Below are positions 59,399 through 64,000 of a stretch of DNA of 64,000 nucleotides, piece after piece (position 1 is the stretch's first letter; each line of letters opens with the position of its first letter). Under the pieces are notes generated by a model. That model was not told where the DNA came from. It saw only the letters and a list, made by a program, of their open reading frames with translations, and made no database searches. The DNA lies in contig JASEGC010000001.1 in assembly GCA_030018415.1 (NCBI GenBank), forward strand, positions 193,971 to 257,970, read 5' to 3'. The DNA comes from Candidatus Aenigmatarchaeota archaeon. Its GTDB lineage: Archaea; Aenigmatarchaeota; Aenigmatarchaeia; CG10238-14. The position numbers were made by a program, and so were the translations under genes.

Positions 59399-59926
59399 AT
59401 GGAAATGCCAGAGTACATTTTGATAATAGATGAAAAGGATAATGTAGTCGGAAAAGAAGAGAAGGTTAAGTGTCATCTTGGTAACGGAATACTTCACAGA
59501 GCTTTTACTTTAATGGTCTTTAACGACAAGAATGAGTTGTTGATAACTAAAAGAAGTAAAGAGAAAATGCTATGGCCAAATATTTGGGATGGCTCTATTA
59601 GTAGTCATCTCCACGAAGGAGAAAGTTATGAAGATGCTGCTAGAAGAAGATGCCCAGATGAACTTGGTATAAAATGCGATGGTCTGAAATTCTTGTTCAA
59701 AATCAGATACCAAGCACAATATAAGGATATAGGGTCTGAAAATGAAATCAATGCCGTCTTGGTTGCAAAAGGAATTAACGAAGTGTTCCCAAATAAAAAA
59801 GAAATTTCTGAATACAAATATATAGACTTAAAAGAATTGGAAAAAGATATGAAAAAAAATCCTGAGAAATATGCTCCTTGGTTTATATTGATTTTTGAAA
59901 AGTTTATGGGTTTGCAACCCAAATAG
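59399..59926 (+). CDS. Type I isopentenyl-diphosphate isomerase-like Nudix protein, catalytic Cys replaced by Ser
   Basis: 175 residues. The Nudix-type pattern of type I IDI is clear: HRAFTLMVFND (His for metal), WPNIWDGSISSHLHEGESYEDAARRRCPDELGI and SENEINAVLVAKG with the catalytic Glu residues (segments read separately; the first long one spans about residues 57-87). In bacterial and eukaryal IDI the metal-site motif is CxHP with an essential Cys; here it is SSHL, so the base/nucleophile Cys is Ser. Alternatively it is a related Nudix hydrolase. Location next to hmgA supports IPP/DMAPP interconversion. Start ATG 59399 (or 59405). Confidence 0.7.
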   Translation: MEMPEYILIIDEKDNVVGKEEKVKCHLGNGILHRAFTLMVFNDKNELLITKRSKEKMLWPNIWDGSISSHLHEGESYEDAARRRCPDELGIKCDGLKFLFKIRYQAQYKDIGSENEINAVLVAKGINEVFPNKKEISEYKYIDLKELEKDMKKNPEKYAPWFILIFEKFMGLQPK

Positions 59927-60525
59927 TACAGTCTTCATACTGAAAATTTTTATGAAATCTTTCTAACTCCCATAAGGTCTTTCGTAAATACGCTTCAGGA
60001 TTCTTATCTTCTCTCATAAACTGAATGTTTCTTCAGCTTGATTCTCAGCAATCCCATTCCCTATTATCATTTCAACGTCTTTACCTATCGTATCAGTACC
60101 GAGAGATGCTTTATCAAACCTTGTCCGCATGCCGAAAAATAAAATCTTTCCGTATTTTCAGAAGTTACACAATTTATTACCAAATCACAAAGCCTTCCCT
60201 GTCTTATTTTTTCAATTTTATGATACACTTTTTCTTGGTGGGCCGCATCCATCTTTAATAAATAATCCGTGTGCCCTAATTCATTTGTAAGATCTAATTG
60301 AGCATCACTATAATCTATTCCTATCATACAACAGTGAGGTGCAACCTTCCTTATCGCAGACATGGCTGTTCGACTGGCCTTCCCACAACCTATTATTAAT
60401 ATTGTTGAATGATCCTTGAGTTACAAGACCTTCTGGCTCTAAAACTCTATGAAAACGAAATAGGTCTTTTTGATATGAAACTTTTTCTGGTTCTTTTACT
60501 CTATGAAACTCATAGCTCGTACGTC
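59904..60525 (-). pseudogene. Decayed 3,5-diaminohexanoate dehydrogenase-like (Kdd/zinc-ADH type) gene
   Basis: On the minus strand remnants occur in successive frames: EKVSYQKDLFRFHRVLEPEG, MSAIRKVAPHCCMIGIDYSDAQLD, CDLVINCVTSENTE, KASLGTDTIGKDVEMIIGNG and REDKNPEAYLRKTLWELERF, ending at TAA 59904. The phrases HRVLEPEG and GKDVEMIIGNGIAENQAE resemble the lysine-fermentation enzyme Kdd. At least two frameshifts and stops break it, and it overlaps the 3' end of the IPP isomerase gene. The rest of 60526-60866 is AT-rich without a gene that I can support. Confidence 0.6.
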
Positions 60526-60538
60526 TACCTGATTACAA

Positions 60539-60552
60539 GGATCAGTAGATCC
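60539..60552. other. Short perfect hairpin GGATC-agta-GATCC
   Basis: A five-base stem with a four-base loop, isolated in the AT-rich region after the dehydrogenase relic. Function unknown; it is not followed by a T-tract on either strand. Confidence 0.3.
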
Positions 60553-60866
60553 GAAAGTTGATAAATCTTTTGTCAGTTAAACTTAATCTTTTTCAAAACT
60601 GAAAAGAAAAATTACAAAATCTACATTCAAATTAGAAGATTATCATACAGAATTAATAACATGAAAGTAATTTTTAACAAAAATTTAGAAATGAGTCTAG
60701 TTATGACTAAGCAAAATTTCAGGAAATTCAGAAAAGAGATTATTATCCAGGATCAATAAAAGTGTAAAGGATGCTTTTTAAGATTATTTGGTAAAAACCA
60801 AACAAAAACTGCAGTATATTTAAATTTATGGCTTGGAAATTATTATCTAACAGTAGAATGATTTAT

Positions 60867-62114
60867 ATGAAAATGAAATTAATCGTACTTTTATTAATAC
60901 TCATAATTGCCCTAGTAGCATTCTTTTATCCAAAGAAGTGTGGTAATTGGGGGACCTCCCTTGAAGCTACTTATGAAAAATGCGATTGTATAGGATTTAA
61001 AATACAAGGATATACACTTGGTGGAGGTTATTATTACTGCTATGGCATTTGCTTAGAGAATACTTGTACTCCATATAAACTTTCTGGTACTGTTGGCGCT
61101 CTTCCATTAAGAGGTTGGTTATTCACCGTAGATACCGATACTGGAAGAAAACTTTATTTTGTGGCGCAGTTTTTAAATGAAACTACTCGTGAGACTTTTT
61201 ACGATAAAGTCCTTACAGAAGACCAAGTTAAGGAGATAGTTAATTTAACAGATATTTATCCCGTAACAAAACAAACACAACTGACCGAGGAAGGAGCCAA
61301 AAAGATTGTTGAAGACAGTATAGATAGCACAATCCCTTATATCAGTAGTCGTTATGAAAATTATACGTTTAAAGACTGTGTAGAAGGTTGTATGTCTCCC
61401 TGTGCGACATACAGGAGAGCTCAGCCAGAGACTAACGAGACTCAAGAAGGAACCTTTAAACTGCCTTTACTAGAAAAGGTATGTTTCAGACCTTCCGGTA
61501 TGATAACAAAAGAGGTAACAGACCCTAAACAATCTTTTGAAATAAAAAGTGATGATGTGGATGCCACTATATATTGTAATGCTTATGGCAAAGCCAATAA
61601 CATTACGATTACTAGAGGATATTTCTACAATGAGACAAGCACCGAAAAAGAATGTCTTATGTGTTGTATCAATGAAGAATGCACACAAGGAATTAACCTT
61701 TGTGGATTTTTTGCTGACTTAGATAATTGTGCTGAAACATGTGACGATGATATAAAAGAAATCTCGAGTCAATTGACGTGTTTTAACTCTCTTAAGGTTG
61801 GCGATCAAACAGCAATATTGTATGGGACTAACAGAAAACCTTATTGGTGGCTCGTCTCCCTTTATAGAGATGATATTTATTACGGATATCGTTCTGTGGA
61901 TGATAATCTTAAGTCATTTGTAAGTTCTTGTGATTATTGTATCAGAGCTAGTGAAATGATATACAAAGTATGCGATATACCAATTGACAAGGAAAGCAGA
62001 AATCTTCTTTTGCAATATATGCAAGAAAATAATATTGAAGGCTCTATTACCGAAAGCTTTTTGTTCCAATATCTAGTTCAAAATTTTGATGCTCTACGAG
62101 CAGTCTCAACTTAA
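60867..62114 (+). CDS. Secreted or membrane-anchored Cys-rich protein
   Basis: 415 residues from ATG 60867 (MKMKLIVLLLILIIALVAFFY); an ATG at 60828 lies only a few bases after the TATA-like TATTTAAATTTA, so the later start is preferred. A signal or anchor helix is followed by a Cys-rich domain (residues 25-60), a middle part with DVDATIYCNAYGKAN and CLMCCINEECTQG (an N-glycosylation-rich and Cys-rich region), and a helical end. About 22 cysteines suggest an extracellular fold stabilised by disulfides. It shows no clear relation to the pilin clusters and no recognised family. Confidence 0.6.
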   Translation: MKMKLIVLLLILIIALVAFFYPKKCGNWGTSLEATYEKCDCIGFKIQGYTLGGGYYYCYGICLENTCTPYKLSGTVGALPLRGWLFTVDTDTGRKLYFVAQFLNETTRETFYDKVLTEDQVKEIVNLTDIYPVTKQTQLTEEGAKKIVEDSIDSTIPYISSRYENYTFKDCVEGCMSPCATYRRAQPETNETQEGTFKLPLLEKVCFRPSGMITKEVTDPKQSFEIKSDDVDATIYCNAYGKANNITITRGYFYNETSTEKECLMCCINEECTQGINLCGFFADLDNCAETCDDDIKEISSQLTCFNSLKVGDQTAILYGTNRKPYWWLVSLYRDDIYYGYRSVDDNLKSFVSSCDYCIRASEMIYKVCDIPIDKESRNLLLQYMQENNIEGSITESFLFQYLVQNFDALRAVST

Positions 62115-62234
62115 TTGAAATCTTTATAAACTGAAATTGAAAATCTAGTTGACGGTCTATCAACTTTCGGAACTACTAAGGATATTATTAAAGATTTAAA
62201 CCTATTGAGTATTCCAATTTCCAGATGATAGGAA

Positions 62235-63179
62235 TTAAATGGATTTTTGTACACCAACTTTTGTCCTCAAGACTTTGAACCCTTCTCTCTCTATCGCCTT
62301 CGCAACTTTCCCTTGTAATTTTTTCCCTGGTGTCAAAGCGACTATACAGCCACCTCCCCCGCCACCAGTCAACTTCGCTCCATACGCACCATTCTTTTTA
62401 GCAAGGTCAACTAAATAATCCAACTCTTTACAAGAAACTTCTATCTCCTGCAAAAGACGATGATTGTCATTCATCAATTTTCCGACTCTTCTCAAATCAA
62501 AATCTTCCAGAGCTTTTCTTGCTTTAACAACTAACTCTTCTTCTTGTTTAAAAATCCTGTCATACTTTTCAGGATATTTTTTCTTCCTTTCAGCAACCCC
62601 TAGAACCATCTCTTTAGTATCAGCCACAACACCCGAATCAGCTATGATTATCTCGATTGGTTCTTTTATCTTCAATCTCTCGATTGTATCAGGACCACTC
62701 ATGTTTTTCTTGAACCAAATCAATCCTCCAAAAGTTGCGGCAGTGTTATCGATGCCAGACGGTGTACCGGCATAAGCCTTTTCAGCTTCAAAAGCGATTT
62801 CATTAATTCTTTTATCTGATAAATTAAGTCCGAATTCTTCTGACATCGCTCTTGCTATTGCCACACTACTGGCTGCAGAAGCACCAATGCCGCTGAACCC
62901 AGGAAGATTGCCGCCCAACCAGATTTCTAAAGAAACTTTTTCGTCTAACCCCATCACTTTGAGCATCCTATCGATCGATTCTTTTTGTTGGGCTCTTTTC
63001 TTCTCAGTGTAACCCTTTGCTCCCTTTCTTTCATCTATTATATTGACGCCAGGAGTTTCGATTTTTCGGACTTCAGCATCAGTAGTTAAATGTATTGCAG
63101 ACACTATACCAGGAACTCCATGAACAACGAATTGTTCTCCGAAGAGTATGACCTTACCGTAACCTGAACCTTTACCCAT
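62235..63179 (-). CDS. mvk: Mevalonate kinase
   Basis: 314 residues of the GHMP kinase family. MGKGSGYGKVILFGEQFVVHG begins the family; LPGFSGIGASAASSVAIARA is the ATP-binding glycine/serine loop; SGIDNTAATFGGLIWF carries the catalytic Asp, and AYGAKLTGGGGGGCIVAL the C-terminal Gly-rich loop. Its size fits archaeal MVK. It makes mevalonate 5-phosphate, the substrate of the AcnX dehydratase encoded upstream in the window, so all steps from HMG-CoA to IPP are present. No phosphomevalonate kinase or diphosphomevalonate decarboxylase is seen, as expected for the modified pathway. Confidence 0.93.
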   Translation of the reverse strand: MGKGSGYGKVILFGEQFVVHGVPGIVSAIHLTTDAEVRKIETPGVNIIDERKGAKGYTEKKRAQQKESIDRMLKVMGLDEKVSLEIWLGGNLPGFSGIGASAASSVAIARAMSEEFGLNLSDKRINEIAFEAEKAYAGTPSGIDNTAATFGGLIWFKKNMSGPDTIERLKIKEPIEIIIADSGVVADTKEMVLGVAERKKKYPEKYDRIFKQEEELVVKARKALEDFDLRRVGKLMNDNHRLLQEIEVSCKELDYLVDLAKKNGAYGAKLTGGGGGGCIVALTPGKKLQGKVAKAIEREGFKVLRTKVGVQKSI

Positions 63180-63212
63180 GAAATCACCTAAAATAAGAAT
63201 GATTGGAAGGAT

Positions 63213-63455
63213 TTAAATTAATTTCTTAGTAAGAACAAAGAATAGGATGGAAAGTATCACTAAAGAAACGATAACAAAATACATCATTCTTTTACTTGAC
63301 CAATAACCGAAAGGTATGAACCATAGTATCCCACCGAATCCCCATTCCACTTTTGTTTGTTTTGATTTTAAAACAGCCAAGAAAGTTCCAATAATAATTA
63401 TCACTATTCCTACTAAAATCACAAAAAAGCCAATTGGTATGAGTTGTTCTTCCAT
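63213..63455 (-). CDS. Small archaeal membrane protein (DUF131-like)
   Basis: 80 residues with two hydrophobic helices (IPIGFFVILVGIVIIIIGTFL and MMYFVIVSLVILSILFFV) and a conserved-looking loop KVEWGFGGILWFIPFGYWSS. This resembles DUF131/TIGR00304 small archaeal membrane proteins, which often neighbour housekeeping genes. It lies 33 bases upstream of mvk on the same strand. Function unknown. Confidence 0.6.
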   Translation of the reverse strand: MEEQLIPIGFFVILVGIVIIIIGTFLAVLKSKQTKVEWGFGGILWFIPFGYWSSKRMMYFVIVSLVILSILFFVLTKKLI

Positions 63456-63524
63456 GTTTTATTATTTGACTGATTAACTTTTGAAATTATCTTTTGTGCT
63501 ATAGGGAAATGTTCTTCATGTCTA

Positions 63525-63992
63525 ATGAAAGTTGATGGTATTCGAAAAAAATACCTAGCTAGTGGAGCGACTGGAAGATGTGGTATACGTCAACAATGGA
63601 GTACGGAAGAGAACATTCGATTGGCAATGGGTACGTTAAAATTTTTTGAGAAGCTACAGAAGGATTACCATATTGAGTATGATCAAGGTGGATACTTAGT
63701 ACTTGCACACACAAAGCATGAAGTGGAACAATTCAAACAGAATATTCGATTGCAGAAAAAGTTGGGGTTGGTGGATGGGGAGACCCAAACGAACCATCTA
63801 GCTACAACATCGACTCGAGCCTTCACTTCGTAAAGCACATGGCACGTATGTCGACAAAATACATTCCTGCATTCAAACACTTGAATATCGTCAGACAATA
63901 TCGTAGATGGTAAACCTTCCTTGTCAATAGATACTTTAAACTTGAGAAGATTTAAGGAAGGAATGGAAAGAGAAGTATCAGTCGTTGGTTAA
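63525..63992 (+). pseudogene. Decayed FAD-dependent (DAO/sarcosine-oxidase-like) oxidoreductase
   Basis: The frame from 63525 reads YLASGATGRCGIRQQWSTEENIRL and YDQGGYLVLAHTKHEVEQFK, phrases of DAO-type flavin oxidases after the FAD-binding start, which is missing. At about 63770 the frame shifts to GDPNEPSSYNIDSSLHFVKH, which belongs further downstream in the family, and the last part (LNLRRFKEGMEREVSVVG) is in another frame, ending TAA 63990. A deletion and at least two frameshifts have removed function. Like the dehydrogenase relic, it suggests loss of catabolic genes. Confidence 0.55.
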
Positions 63993-64000
63993 TACCTTTT

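Overview
The window is archaeal. Evidence: an Alba chromatin protein, class III (archaeal type IV) prepilin signals, archaeal T-rich terminators and TATA-type promoters, an intron-containing tRNA, and an almost complete archaeal (mevalonate 5-phosphate dehydratase) isoprenoid pathway together with geranylgeranyl reductase. The DNA is AT-rich. Paired FlaJ/TadC-like proteins, Cys-rich surface proteins and Thr-rich linkers resemble uncultured DPANN-type lineages such as Aenigmarchaeota. The NosD/PEF-CTERM-like proteins resemble those of other archaeal groups. I cannot place the organism further from sequence alone.

Layout. 1-6807: end of a Cys-rich protein, then a FlaJ-like membrane platform gene, four short membrane proteins and a giant Cys-rich surface protein, overlapping or tightly spaced. 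6808-12670: two tandem copies of a module (pilin-like gene plus NosD-type beta-helix surface protein), the second copy degraded in its first gene. 12662-21306: a truncated PIN protein and a pilin-like cluster, interrupted by a two-gene regulatory insert flanked by 70-bp direct repeats. 21362-32170: surface proteins, including a zinc-ribbon membrane protein, a lipoprotein, a third PEF-type protein and two Thr-rich proteins. 32212-36670: a second FlaJ-like gene with five pilin-like genes. 37068-39763: hydG and a hypC-hydE gene fusion, two maturases of the [FeFe]-hydrogenase H-cluster. 39915-46705: a third pilin-like cluster, including a papain-type protease. 46809-49753: housekeeping genes (alba, pcm), a tRNA-Trp with two apparent introns and a LAGLIDADG endonuclease. 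49743-59926: isoprenoid and membrane-lipid genes. 59904-63992: decayed catabolic genes, a secreted protein, mevalonate kinase and a small membrane protein.

How the genes work together. HMG-CoA reductase, mevalonate kinase, AcnX large and small subunits, UbiD (with UbiX making its prenyl-FMN cofactor), isopentenyl phosphate kinase and a type I IPP isomerase give IPP and DMAPP. GGPP synthase and a cis-prenyltransferase elongate them, and geranylgeranyl reductase saturates archaeal lipid chains. Most of the rest of the window builds the cell surface. The FlaJ-like proteins and prepilins imply type IV pilus-like machines, but no ATPase or prepilin peptidase is present here.

The points I consider most novel are: (1) a 20-nt insertion that splits the cis-prenyltransferase signature motif and folds as a bulge-helix-bulge, so it is probably a spliced mRNA intron; (2) fusion of the [NiFe]-hydrogenase chaperone domain HypC to the [FeFe]-hydrogenase maturase HydE; (3) repeated use of CTG as the apparent start codon; (4) surface-protein paralogues sharing hairpin leaders and a conserved 3' DNA element that is read in different frames.
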